Shown: positions 10,948 through 40,098, counted from the stretch's first letter. The stretch: DNA of 64,000 nucleotides from Cheilinus undulatus (GCF_018320785.1 NC_054869.1:14704698-14768697); one strand, 5' to 3'. Numbers and translations: made by a program. Notes: generated by a model from the sequence alone, not told the origin.

Positions 10948-12755
10948 GGTGCATCCCAAAAATAAGGATATGGAGCAAAAGTTCATTTTATCCCATGATT
11001 TGTTTCAGAAAGCTTCATTTTCATATGTCCTAGATTCTTCTCATACAAAATGAAACATTTCAAGACATTTTGTCAAAATCTTGTTTATGGCTGATATAAA
11101 AATCAAAAATACTCCATCTCAAAATATTAGAATACTGTGGAAAAGTCTTATTTGGAAAGGTTTCCTGAGCCTTCATTCTCTCACTCTGGTTCAGTGCACA
11201 TAACCACAATCATGGGGAAGACTGCTGACTTGAAAAATGTCAAACATTTTCATCCTCCACAAGGAGGGTAAGCCACAGAATGTCATTGCTAATAGGGCAG
11301 GCTGTTCTCAGAGGCTTTATCAAAGAATATTCATGGAAAGTTGACTGGAAGGGAAAAGTATGGTAAGAAAAGATGCACAAGAAGCAGTGATGGCTCAGCC
11401 TTTAGAGGGTTGTCAAACAAAGCAGATTCAAGAGCTTTGGGGAGCTTCACAAGGAGTGGACTGAAACTGGGGTCAGTGGCTCAAGAGCCACAACAGACAG
11501 GTTCAGGAAATGGGCTACAAGTGTTGTGTTCTTAGTGTCGAGCCACCCCTGAACCACAGACATCATAAGCTTTTCACCTGGGCTGTGGAGAAAAAGAACT
11601 GGACCATTGCTCAGTGGTCCAAAGTTCTGTTTTCAGGTAAAAGTTAATTTTGCATTTCATTTGGAAATCAAGGTCCCAGAGTCTGGAAGAAGATCAGAAA
11701 AGCCCAGAATCCTTCGATGCTTTAAGTCCAGTGTTTTTAGTTTCCACAGTCAGTGATGGTTTAAGGTGCCATGTCATCTGCTGCTGTTGGTCCACTGTGA
11801 TTTATCAAGTCAATGCTGTCAGCCATCTACCAGGAGATTTTGTAGACCTTCATGCTTCCATCTGCAGAGAGGCTTTATGGAGATACTGATCTCCTTTTCC
11901 AGCAGGACTTGGCACCTGTCCACAGTGAAGCCAAAACTACCAGAAACTGGTTTGTTGACCATGGTGTTACTGTGCTTGATTTGCCAGCTAACTGGTCTGA
12001 CCTTAGCAGTGGTTCTCAACTGGTCGGGCATCAGGACCCTTCACCATCCCTGTAAGAGGAATCCCACCACAAATTTTTAAAAATGTTCAACTACTTAAAT
12101 GTATTCAATGAAAAATGTTGCAGTTTGGACCCTAACGGGGGGAACATTTACACAGAGACAAAACAAAAGAAACATGTTTGGAAAGCAACTCCTTACAAGC
12201 ATGCATACATCTTGGGTTACTCACTTTTCCTGAGACAGCATGAAAATTGGGTAATTTCTCAAGAAATGCTCTGCTTATCTTGAGAATTCCAGCTGTGTTA
12301 CCCAAAGAAAAAGAGACATGAAGAAATCTTGAGACAAATACTAAAATATATGCATCAGCATAGGGAAATTACATTTATTATTTGACTGTATGTCCTCTTA
12401 GGGCTTCTGTACATAGACTTTTTGCCCCTTTTTTCCTGGCACACATTTGTGATCCACTATAAAGAGCTTTGCAACCCACTTTTGGGTCCTAACCCATCAG
12501 TTAAGAACCACTGCCATAGAGGATCTCTAGGGAAATGTCAAAAGGAAGATAAGAGAAACCAGACTCAACAACACAGACAAGCTGGAAGGCTGCTACCAGA
12601 GAAACCTGGGCTTCATAACACCCCAAATAGTTTTGACATATTTCACTTTGTATAAGATATATCTACAATATATGGAAGTTTCAGTCCTTGATTTAAATCA
12701 CAGTGGGAAAAAAATCCTTTTCATGATATTCTAATTTTGTGAGATGCATCTGTAT
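10948..12755 (+). mobile_element. Decayed Tc1-like transposon with nested hAT MITE
   Basis: The left end CAGGTGCATCCCAAAAATAA (from about 10948) matches the inverted right end ...TTTGTGAGATGCATCTG near 12755. Inside are recognisable Tc1 segments: a start-like region after AATCATGGGGAAGACTGCTG (about 11210), the block AAGGAGGGTAAGCCACAGAA, and an LDLPANWSDL-like segment just before 12006. The reading resumes at 12514 with the IENL-equivalent codons after a 507-bp insertion. Many stops and frameshifts make it a fossil. Confidence 0.75.
12007..12513. mobile_element. hAT-type MITE nested in Tc1
   Basis: The left end CAGTGGTTCTCAACTGG mirrors the right end CAGTTAAGAACCACTG, and both continue with a GGACCC/GGGTCC-like stretch. 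This is the characteristic end of a widespread hAT family. The insertion splits the Tc1 exactly in its DLNPIENL-equivalent codons. The flanks (GACCTTAG and CCATAGAG) show no clean 8-bp duplication, and three bases of the expected target seem to be lost. Confidence 0.7.
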
Positions 12756-12929
12756 AATGATGTAATGATTAACAATGAAAACTAAAACATGTCAGTCAGA
12801 GAAAGGTTTGGCACGTTGTCTTGCTTATCAGACCACAGCCTACACAACACTGCAAGTATTCACAATGCAACTTGTTTCCGACTGCCAGTCCCAGCACAGA
12901 CTGACCTGAGTCAATAAGCCAGGGTCACT

Positions 12930-13030
12930 CACCAATCACCTCATTAGGGTAACTTGTTCAGCTGCTCATTAACGCAAATATCTAACCAGCCAATCACGTA
13001 GCAGCAACCAATGCAGTTAAGTATGAGGAC
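12930..13030 (+). mobile_element. Tc1-like fragment, 5' piece, interrupted at 13030
   Basis: AACGCAAATATCTAACCAGC followed by CAATCACGTAGCAGCAACC is the known leader of a common fish Tc1. It breaks at ATGAGGAC (13023-13030), and the same text resumes at 15015. Sequence upstream of 12930 may belong to the same element, but I cannot anchor its TIR. Confidence 0.6.
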
Positions 13031-13286
13031 TAGGAGTTGCATGACTTGAGAATTTTTAAAGCCGACTGTCGGGATAAAAGGCGAGTTGAATCCGACTAGT
13101 CATTAATGAATCCATGAATGAATCCACAGGAGAGGGGAATAGTTTGATACAACCAATAATATGCTGTATATAGTAAACTATAATCCGTATACTCCAAAAA
13201 CAGGCAGCTTACAAACATATTTTGGTGCAAGTGCAAACAACAAAAGGTTAATGTGGTACATAACATAGGATTTACAAAATAACCTG

Positions 13287-13970
13287 ATGCACTGGCACTA
13301 CCCCCACTACCAATGCTCACATCAGAAACGGTTGCAGTGGGCCCAGAAATGCGTGAAGACTAATTTTCAAACAGTCTTGTTTACTGATGAGTGCCGTGCA
13401 ACGCTGGATGGTCCAGATGGTGGAGTAGTGGATAGTTGGTGGATGGCCACAATGTCCCAACAAGGCTGCAACGTCAGCAAGGAGGGGGCGGAGTCATGTT
13501 TTGGGCTGGAATCATGGGGAGAGAGCTGGTAGGCCCCTTTAGGGTCCCCGAAGGTGTGAAAATAACCTCGGCAAAGTATATAGAGTTTCTGACGGACCAC
13601 TTCCTTCCATGGTACAAAAAGAAGAACGGTATCATTGGTATCAAAATTATCTTCATGCATGACAATGCACCATCTCATGCTGCAAAGAATACCTCTGTGT
13701 AATTGGCTGCTATGGGCATAAAAGGGGAGAAACTCAAGGTGTAGCCCCCCTCCTCACCTGGCCTAAACCCTATTGAGAACCTTTGGAGCATCCTCAAGCT
13801 AAAGATCTATGAGGGTGGGAGGCAGTTTACATTAAAACAGCAGCTCTAGGAGACTATTCTGACATCCTGCAAAGAAATTCAAGCAGAGACTCTCCAAAAA
13901 CTCACAAGTTCAATGGATGCAAGAATTGTGAAGGTGATATCAAAGAAAGGCTCCTATGTTAACATATAAC
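13287..13970 (+). pseudogene. Tc1/mariner-superfamily transposase remnant
   Basis: Broken frames read RLQWAQKCVKTNFQTVLFTD (first catalytic Asp context), then GGGVMFWAGIMGRELVGPFR, then IIFMHDNAPSHAAKNTS (second Asp), then a frameshifted [19 protein letters not shown] (Glu region). It then continues to a stop near 13966. At least two frameshifts and a lost N-terminal DNA-binding half make it inactive. It belongs to a different subfamily from the other Tc1 copies in the window. Confidence 0.75.
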
Positions 13971-14639
13971 TTGGCCTGTTAAGATGTTTTTGATTGAAAC
14001 AGCATTGATTTCAGTAAATATGACCTCCTAATGCTGCACATTCAACAAATGACCATTTTCAGTTCTTTACAACCTATAAAATGTTTTGAAACTCTGGTAT
14101 GCATAATATTTGGAACAGTGCATTTTTGTAGTTATTTTATTTTTGGAAAAAAAAGTTATCATTGGGAGGTTTGTTCAATAAAATTTGAATTATACTCTAA
14201 TGGTTGATGACATAAATTATTCTGTCATTTGCATTGACTAATTAGGAAAATCAGAGAAAAATATCATTTGCATGATAATTTAGAATGTGGTGTAGTGTGG
14301 CACATTGTATGCCTTACCTGCCATCTTCTTGGTGTCTATTGATTTATTTTATGTTTTTAACCTTCATTTAACCCATTGTGACCTAAGGCTGCCTAAAAAA
14401 TGCCCTCTAAAACCAAAGTGTTACTCACGGTGATGAAGAAAACACAGATATATTTAGAGTTTTGAGACTAGCTCAGTAGGTCAGCCTCGTGTAGTTAAAA
14501 TTGATGGGATGTTCCATGGTAACTTACTTCTATTAGAAAATACCATGAGTTTGTGTTTTTTTGTAATCAGCATTTAAGACCAAGCTAAGTTTTTCCAGAC
14601 AAGACTGGAAACACTAGAAGCAGACTAAAAACTCCAAAA

Positions 14640-14960
14640 CATGCAAAATTGATTAACAACAAAAAATAATGGTGTCATCTGCATAAAAACAATACTAAGT
14701 ATTTGACAAGTTATCGCACAGATTGTTGACATAAATGGAGAATAAAATAGGTCCTAAGACTGAATATTAACACAGCCATCTGAACACATTGCCAGTCAGC
14801 GAACTGGGAAACCATGCTGCTTGGTTTGACATGCCAATGTGATGAAGCACATTTATAAGTAAACTGTGGTCTACAGTGTCAAACAGCTTGGATAAATCAA
14901 TAAAAGAGCTACGCATCAGGCACTGTAAATGCCTAATGTTGTGATGAGTGACCAGTCCTT
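14640..14960 (-). mobile_element. LINE reverse-transcriptase fragment
   Basis: On the minus strand the frames read LIDLSKLFDTVDHSLLINVL, then a diverged segment, then VLGPILFSIYVNNLCDNL and YCFYADDTI. Those are RT palm motifs: FDTVDH, the LGP/LFxIYVNNL block and the YADD catalytic box. An in-frame stop lies just before YCFYADD. The type resembles L2/Jockey-like non-LTR elements; the clade is not resolved. Confidence 0.75.
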
Positions 14961-15014
14961 ATTACAGCAGTAAAGTTGACTATTTGACCAGTTGACTGGT
15001 CCATGCAGCCCCTA

Positions 15015-15060
15015 ATGAGGACATGGTCAAAGACGATGTGCTGAAGTTCAAACTGAGGAA
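15015..15060 (+). mobile_element. Tc1-like fragment, continuation of the 12930-13030 piece
   Basis: ACATGGTCAAAGACGATGTG and then CTGAAGTTCAAACTGAGG continue the Tc1 leader that is interrupted at 13030. The overlap with the left piece is the duplicated ATGAGGAC. Confidence 0.6.
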
Positions 15061-16403
15061 GAAATGTGTTTAATTGATGTAGACATCAACATGTTTTTTC
15101 TTTCTAAATCAAAGTGTTTTTCTTCAACATCATTTTCTGACCTGGTGACTCTGAAACGAACTACCTGACAGTGTGAAAACAAGCAGCCTTTAGTGTTCAT
15201 CAAAGCCTGTTAAAACTTAACTGGGTTCATACATCTTTGTGTTGCTTTATTATCCACGAAGCTTCTCCTTTTTATGATTTTTTTAGTTTATCTTCCACCT
15301 GCGGTTCACTCTGCAGTATGGTTAGCTATATCAGTCATGTGCTCTTCTTAAAGGCAGAACTTTGCTCTTTTTTTCTTTACTTTGACAGTCAGTCAGATCA
15401 CTGATTCTGCACAAGCACAAAGGACCTCACTCACCCCTCTGATGGAAAAAAAGTAGACTATGCAGAGGATGGCTAACTACGTCCAGATGTTCATATGTTG
15501 CATTATGTCACATGCACGAATGGAGTGACTTATCTTGGAAAGTATTAGACATCACCTAATCCTCAGGAAATGTGAACAGGCTGAGGGAAAGGTGCTCTGG
15601 TTCCAACCATTTGTGACATGGTTTAAGGGCAGTGGACTGGACGGAGCTGAATAAGGAACTAAAGCTTCTGAATATTTCAAAGAAAGCAACTTTGATTAAG
15701 ATCTGACGTGTTATTTTGGCACTTAAAGTTAGCCCATATGCAAATGGATTCTCTGTTGGGCCACATTCAGCGGACTTCTCATTTCAAACAAACTGAAGAT
15801 GTCTGGAGGCTGCTGCTAGTTTTTGTTTCCACTCTGTCTGAACCATTGCAGAGCAGCTGTCTAACATATGCATATATAAATATTACATCACAGATTATAT
15901 CTATGGCATACACTCTCCCGTATGATTACATTCAGCTAAAATGGATCTACAGTTATGCAGGCTGCTGTATACTTTCAAGAAGAATGATTTTGAACTTCAG
16001 ACTTAAATTAGTGACTGACAGTCTGTTGAAAGATTTTTCTGCCGACTCTAAGTGAGAACAGCTTTGTGTCAAACCAACATTCACTCATGTCTGACCAGCC
16101 TACATACCGCTTTTCTGGAAGATTATAAAAGTAAATGGACTAGCCTTGATAGGCTTACGCTTGTATCATGCTTTTCCAATTCCCTGACAATAAACACTTT
16201 TTACAAATTAGGTCCATACTCACACACTGATGGAGGAGAATGTAAAGTGACCATCAGTACTAGCTTATTCACAGACGCAGCAACTTGTTGCTACAGAAGC
16301 TGCAGATCCAACCCTCAATCCTCAGGTTGAAAGAAAACTGACGACCACTGAGCTAACCTGGGCACATTAGAGACTGTCTCACTTATCCATGGTGGAGCAT
16401 ATA
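15061..16403. other. Intergenic stretch, nothing recognised
   Basis: Two adjacent open frames (15708-16055, 115 codons; 16052-16330, 92 codons) have no family motif, splice context or conserved composition. They are treated as chance frames. No repeat was identified. Confidence 0.5.
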
Positions 16404-16953
16404 CAGTGCTTAACAAATCTATGAGACCAGCACCCAAAGTAAGGTTTATGCCACAGCTGCCCTAAAGTAACAGCATTGGTAATTACCAAAATCATTTTCT
16501 ATGTTTCTGAAATGGTTAATACACCAATATGTAGAAGCTCTTTAACCTAAATGATATTCTTAATGCTAAAATATCATTATTATTGTTATCCATGAATTTT
16601 CAAATGTACTAATTTACAAAAAAACCCTGAAAAAATAGTAAAGCACATTAATATTTCTTGATTAATATGTCAAATTATAGTAATGTACTTGCATTCATGA
16701 ACAGAAAAAAAAATAGTTTTAGTGGTTGGATGTTATGCTTGATTAATTTCTGACTTCTCGGAGAAGCCTAGTGAGCCGGCTGAAATTTGAGTATAAAAAG
16801 GTGAATTCAGTTTGAAATTCCTCATTCCTGTTCAAAATGGTAAAACATGGAGAGCTCACTGAAAATGAAAGAGTCTGCATTAAAGCACCTAATGATGCTG
16901 GATGGTCTCTGAGACAAATATGACAGGTGGTCTAATAAATGTGTTAAGCACTG
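16404..16953 (+). mobile_element. Tc1/mariner-derived MITE, copy 2 (complete)
   Basis: It is flanked by TA (16402-16403 and 16954-16955). The left TIR is CAGTGCTTAACAAATCTATG and the right end is its complement. Near the right side an ATG (about 16837) opens [16 protein letters not shown], the N-terminal start of a Tc1-like DNA-binding domain. About 30 codons later the sequence jumps straight to the right TIR. The copy is a 550-bp internal-deletion derivative. Confidence 0.85.
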
Positions 16954-16959
16954 TACATA

Positions 16960-17470
16960 TCCATCTGGGCAACAACCAATAGATGGTTTTAAGGAAGTTC
17001 AGAACCTTTCAGAAGAAAAACTCCAAGAGTGATTGGACAAATGTTCGGTCACATTTATTACTGACCCCTCAGAGCAACTAAACAGATGATATAGAAGGGA
17101 TGCACCACCACCAAGGAATAAACTACATAATGCAAGCTCAGCAGGCAGCCTTTGTCATGTCAAAACATCTCTTCTAACAAGAAAAGGTTTCTGTGTGCTT
17201 CTTTGCTCTTCTCTTGATGAAGAAATGTGTCCAGTTCTGATCAAACTGCTGCTATAGCTGCATCCGTGCCAATCTCTTCACTGGCTGCCATTGTTTACTT
17301 CACGTCACTTCAAGTACCACCTCTGTCACCTCAAGTAATGCTGACTCATCTGGCCAAGTCACCCTCTGACAGGGAACTGTTTCAGAATGAAGCTTTGCAA
17401 GATGGATCCACCTGATGGCAGACATGGAATCTGGCCTAGCCATTGGCTTTGCAAGGTTATTTCTGAATCA
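16960..17470 (+). repeat. Dispersed repeat family R1, copy 2 (diverged)
   Basis: It shares the order of landmarks with 1628-2137: CATATCCATCTGGG, AGAGTGATTGGAC, TTCTTTGCTCTTCTCTTGATG, CAGTTCTGATCAAACTG and the end GGCTTTGCAAGGTTA. It begins almost immediately after the MITE's right end. It is more diverged than the other two copies and has no coding content. Confidence 0.65.
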
Positions 17471-17621
17471 CAGCTGCTTTTTATCAAAACCCTGTCAGTG
17501 GTGTTCTTCTGCCTGCATGTGAGCAGGTCTACGGAGTCAGTATTGTTGCAAAACTTGAGAATGCATTTAATTATTTTGAGAGAATTAATTTTTCATTTAG
17601 CCTTTAAGTTAAGGCCTGTAA

Positions 17622-18345
17622 CCTTGCAAAGCAGATGGATACACCCGTTTCCTTGTTTTTACTGGCGAAGCCATCTTGTTAAGCTCCCATCTGAACCATT
17701 TGAGCCCAGTTAGAAAGTGACAGGACCAATCAGCAACAAGAGGCAGGTGCAATTATGGTGGAAGAGCTTAGTGTGGATGCTGCTAAAGCGCCAGTTTTAT
17801 CAGAACTTGACGACATTTCTTCGTTAAAAGAAGAACAAAGAACAGCAGTTGTTTTCTTTTCCAAAATGACAAAAGTCATGCACTGACATGTCTACAGTCG
17901 CCATGGTTCGTGTTATTCCTTTGTAGCTGTGCCCGCGCTCTCGGTCACAACTACATCAGGTGTTTTGTTGCTCTGATTGGCTCGTAAAGATGTGACAGAC
18001 AGAGCGTTCATCCAATCACACTCCGAGTTTTTTTTCAAAGCCAACGAAACAATGAAAACCAGAAAAGCACTCGGAGAGCGCAGCACTCTGCTTAGGCAGC
18101 TCAGCCCTATCTCCCAATAGTAAAAAAATCCTTTAAAAAATTCCTGGATCTAGACAGTGATCTGGATCGCTCCCAAAATCTAATCAGTTCTTCCTTATGC
18201 CATTTCTGACATTTCCTGAAAATGTCCTCAAAATCCGTCCATAACTTTTTGAGTTATGTTGCTAACAACCTAACAAACAAACAAACTAACAAACTAACTA
18301 ACAAACCAAGCTGATCACATAACCTCCTTGGTGGAGGTAAAAACT
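17622..18345 (-). repeat. Dispersed repeat family R1, copy 3 (longest)
   Basis: Read on the minus strand it starts TTTTACCTCCACCAAGGAGG and passes through AACATAACTCAAAAAGTTAT and ATCCAGATCACTGTCTAGAT, phrases common to a repeat spread through spiny-rayed fish genomes. It then enters the part shared with copies 1 and 2 (18038 down to 17622). It faces copy 2 across about 150 bp. An (AACAAACAAACT)n-like tract lies at 18268-18308. Confidence 0.7.
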
Positions 18346-18349
18346 GCTA

Positions 18350-20039
18350 AGATATTAAAAATAAAAGCAAACAGCAGGTTAAAACAAAATCCAACCACTA
18401 CATTGCACAAAGACTTTGGAAATGTTTCAGCACAAAACACAGCCATCATATTTGTGCAACAGTGTGCAAGAATGTGCCTATATTTCTAGTTAGATTGGTT
18501 CTTCTCCAAGCAACTATCTTACGAAATAGATGTTTTTGCTGTAGTTTTGTAACCTTTGAATCACTGATCATTAAAATAACTGAGTTTCATGTCTAAAGAC
18601 GGTATTGAAAAACATTTGAGTATGGAACATTCTGTCACCTTTAAAGTGCTTGAATTCATAAAATTATTAAATGTCATGATGAGGAGTTCTCCCTCATGGA
18701 AAAATACCTAAAAGTTGGTTTTGCATCATTTCTCCAGCTCCACACTTTGTGATATCAAAATATGGGTCATGTGAAATCTTGTTTATTGAGCGTAAAAGGA
18801 GTTTCCCGTCATGAGTTCAGAGAAACCTTCCAGTAACCCGAACACAGGCTGGGAGGAGTGGGGAACAAATCCTAAAAAGAGCTTTGAACAGAAGAAGAAA
18901 GCACAAAACTCCTTCTCATGTAGTCCAGTTTCACAGCTGACATTTTGGCATGTCATGAGGGAAAGAGTGCCGTTTATAGCATAAACACTCTGAGTTCAGT
19001 TCAGTTTGACTTAAAGATCAGGTTAAATAGGACATGTTAATATAACAGAGAGCCTTTGTTAGTTTCAGGCTTTCAAGGTGTAACTTCTGCCTGATTAAAA
19101 TGGTCTCAAAATGTCCAGAATCACCTCAAAATGACCCTAAATTTAGCTGGAACTAATACGTTCAAGTCATTAAACCACTAATTGAGGCCACAGTGATGAC
19201 AACAGCTGCTAACACTTGTTCAATCCCAAAGTCCTTAAAGCTGCTGTGATTGGTTGGAACAAGCAGGTGTGCAACTCTGCTCCTTCTAATGAAACACTAC
19301 CCACAATGCTCCCTGCTGCAAGAGAATGGAGATCGTCTTTGTTCAGAGCTGCAGCTGTAGTCTCTGACTGCTCTACAGCTGCACTAGAGACTGTTTTTGT
19401 GGTCTGTCAGTGCAGTGAAATCCTTCTGAGCATTGCTCTAGCTTTCACCAACAGTTTAGCTTTCTACCTTTCAACCATGCTGAAGCTGAACGCATCCGTC
19501 AGGTTGAAACTCGCAGGTTTTCTGGACCGAGATGGACACTGGAGCTGCTCCACCTGGCTTTCATCACACAACTGCAGGAACAGCAGCTGCTCTCGTCAAG
19601 GCTGTGGAGAGGGAAGAGGAGCTGCTGAGTTTTTGCCAGCTCTCTGCAGACATTTACCTTCTGTTTGTGTGAACGTTGGGGTTATCCGTGCTGCGCTGTC
19701 AGTTCTGTGTAGAGGTTTCAGACCCACAGTCACAACGCTGAAGACTTTACACAAATGCACCAGAACATTCCTGTCCACCTTGCTTACTGTGGCTCATTAC
19801 TCTACGCAAGTAATTGGAATTTTGTGTTCTCCCATAAGCAGCCTGTGACTTTCTCCAACATATGAACTCTTTTAACATGGACCTAAATATTGTTATATTT
19901 TTTAAACACTTGTGCCAAACAATTCTACTAGCAGGGTTTTACAGCTTGTTTTAATTTCAATAAAATAATTGTGAATCATTTCCTAACAAGCCTTTTAAGC
20001 CAAACAAACTGCATTAAATGAGCTCAGACACTTGGAAAA
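18350..20039. other. Intergenic stretch with one long anonymous open frame
   Basis: A 210-codon frame at 19216-19848 (+) has no recognisable domain. It includes a hydrophobic stretch (residues about 55-85) and is followed by AATAAA at about 19961. It lies between two convergent genes in repeat-rich DNA. The start context is not convincing, and the wording of the DNA looks like a dispersed repeat, so it is not called as a gene. Confidence 0.45.
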
Positions 20040-21724
20040 GGGAAATACATGACACTTTATTGCATCAGTTCCACTAATAAATAGAGCCCCCACACCCTCA
20101 GTAACCCACCAGCTTCTAACAGATGTTTTTAGGATCAGTGCAGTGTCTTTTTGCTTTTTTTTTCCCAGTCTAAGAAATCAAAATCTGCTCATGAATGTGG
20201 GGGTTAAAAAAGTAACTGTTACAACATTGTCCACTTTTTCAGAACCATTCATTGGCTCAGAAGAAGCTCAATGTTGGGATAAAGAAATACAAAAACATAG
20301 TTAAGGCTTGATTGTAAAAGCAAGATAAATACCATTAATCTACAATAGATGAGTTTAAAAAAGCAGCTCCAGTTTCTGCGTGTCCAACATCGCTCCTTCC
20401 TTTGTGTTTAAAACAGACTAATAGGCACAGACACAGCTGGTATCTGCCTCTCTCTAAACAAACATACTGCCATTTAAATGTGTCTACACCCCAGCATCTT
20501 CTTACCACTCGATCTACAGTACCAGCATGAGTACAAGTTTGGCTACAAAACAATAGAACATATAAAATATATATGCATGTTTTGGTTTACATCTGCCAAC
20601 GCCATTGTAGAAATTTTTGGTTTGACAGGACATTTTAAATGACAGTAACATTCACATTTCAAATCATAGAGTAACTTCAATGATAAAAAATTCCTTTTTT
20701 AAAAAATAAAATGTAACAAAAGAAGAAATAAAAAGCTTCAAATGGTCCCAGTATTGCAGCAGTCGTGGTGGCAGGGGGAGGGCTGGCCTTCTACTTCAGG
20801 TTTATAACTTCATTTCACTTGAATCTCTTCAGTTTGTAATTTTAATGTAAACTGGAGACCTTTAATTAGCAACAAGGTCTGTTTTTAAAGCAGTGAGGCA
20901 ACAGAGAGTTGTAAACTAAATGGTGCATGCATAGCTTTGAGCTATAAAGACACAATAGTGCTTCAGTATCAAAGCAAAAAAATCAAACCCAGCGTTTGAA
21001 ATCTGATGCAGGAGCAGCTTTACACAGTAGTGTATTCACAAGCGTTTCAGTCGTCCAGTTTGTGATGCCGCTCCCACGTCCTCAGAAGAAAGTCCAAAAA
21101 GAGAAACTGAGTAAAAACTGGCAAACTGCGCTACAATCATGAAGTGCTGAACCTGTGGCTTGGAATGATACTAGACTGCTGCGTACTTCAACAGTGGAGT
21201 TAAAGACACTTCGAATGATTAGCTGCCAAAAAAAAATCTCCCAACTAAACTACAAATCATTGCACTAGAGAAGAAAAAAAAAGCCAGTAAGGTCTTTAAA
21301 ATCTAAATCCTGTCAATTAACACTTTAACATCAGCTCACAGATGCTTTCAGTGAGACGACATATAAAAACGAGTATCTGGGGTGAATGTGAAAACACCTA
21401 AAAGGTCACTGTCAGTTGCTACGGCTTCACGTACCCACAGAGAAAACAAGGATAGATAACAGTACCAGCCCAGACCTCGCCACCAATGACAGAACTACTT
21501 CTCGAACAATAATACGACAATGATGGGAAAATAGATGTACAAAGAGTATACAACAGTGAGATACACGACTGCTGAGTAAAAGATTGCATTAAAAAAAGCC
21601 GTGATACAAGACACAAAAACACAACATCATCGCATCTGAGCCTCTGTGGACAGAGGCTCCCTCGCCGCCTTCATGCATGTTTGTGTCTGGCAGGCTTTTG
21701 TTGCCAAGTGATGAACGGTGCACT
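20040..21724 (-). other. gfpt1: gfpt1 3' UTR with poly(A) signal
   Basis: On the minus strand AATAAA (20056-20061) lies 1.66 kb after the stop codon, with no recognised competing gene between. No long open frame occurs here. The far end is inferred from that signal. Confidence 0.6.
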
Positions 21725-39583
<17,859 letters not shown>

Positions 39584-39800
39584 GTCTACAGTTTAAGTGC
39601 CAGTACAGCTACTCCGGTAGCTGGGAACGCCTGTCACTTAAGCTTCGCCCCCCTTTTAGCTTCACTGACCCACAGCCAACCGCCGTCTTTCATGGCGTCT
39701 CCTGATTGGCCGAGCGACCTGTCAGTCAGTCTGACACCTACTAACGTAGGCAGTCCTGACGTGGCATCAGGATGCAGATCCGTGGAGGCAGAGCCGTCAG
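39584..39800 (-). promoter_or_regulatory. gfpt1: gfpt1 promoter/5' UTR with UPRE-like and CCAAT elements
   Basis: Sequence immediately upstream of the gfpt1 ATG is locally GC- and CpG-richer than its surroundings. TGACGTGGCA at 39757-39766 matches the XBP1/ATF6 unfolded-protein-response element core TGACGTGG. ATTGG at 39705-39709 is a CCAAT box read on the gene strand. A C-rich tract (CGCCCCCCTTTT, about 39647) could serve as a GC/KLF site. No TATA box is evident. GFPT1 is a known XBP1s target in mammals; that the element works here is inference. Confidence 0.6.
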
Positions 39801-40020
39801 CAGACCCGACTGCTTCAGCACACACCTAAAACCAACAACATTGCACAAGGGCAAGCCTGTGCTCCCTGCCAGCTGCAAATATATGTAAAAACCTGATGAA
39901 ATAATGTGGCACTGTAACTCCTGCGTGACTAATGTTTGGATTAGAAAGGTCATCAGTTTTAATAAAACCTTTCATGAACAAGCAAAGCAGGATTAAATTT
40001 TACTAACACTTCTTCCATCA

Positions 40021-40062
40021 GGAAAAAAAAAAAAAAAAAATCAAAAAAAAAAAAAAAAAATC

Positions 40063-40094
<32 letters not shown>

Positions 40095-40098
40095 TATT
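40021..40098. repeat. Interrupted poly-A followed by (TA)n
   Basis: Three A-runs of about 16-18 bases are separated by TC and end in a (TA)n tract. They lie about 250 bp beyond the gfpt1 promoter. Confidence 0.95.

Larger units (their letters stand above)
13031..15014. mobile_element. hAT element of about 1.98 kb with perfect 8-bp target duplication
   Basis: ATGAGGAC occurs immediately left (13023-13030) and immediately right (15015-15022). The element ends are inverted: TAGGAGTTGCATGAC at the left, and TAGGGGCTGCATGGAC as the complement of the right. An 8-bp duplication and this end type indicate a hAT transposon. Its own transposase is not recognisable. The interior carries a Tc1-family transposase fragment (13287-13970) and a LINE RT fragment (14640-14960), so it has itself been hit repeatedly. 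Confidence 0.75.

Noticed and set aside
15708-16330. Two adjacent plus-strand frames (115 and 92 codons)
   Set aside because: No recognisable protein features; AT-rich intergenic DNA; no promoter or splice context.
40021-40098. Regularly spaced A-runs resembling a small array
   Set aside because: Simple-sequence slippage tract. No unique spacers, so not a CRISPR-like structure.
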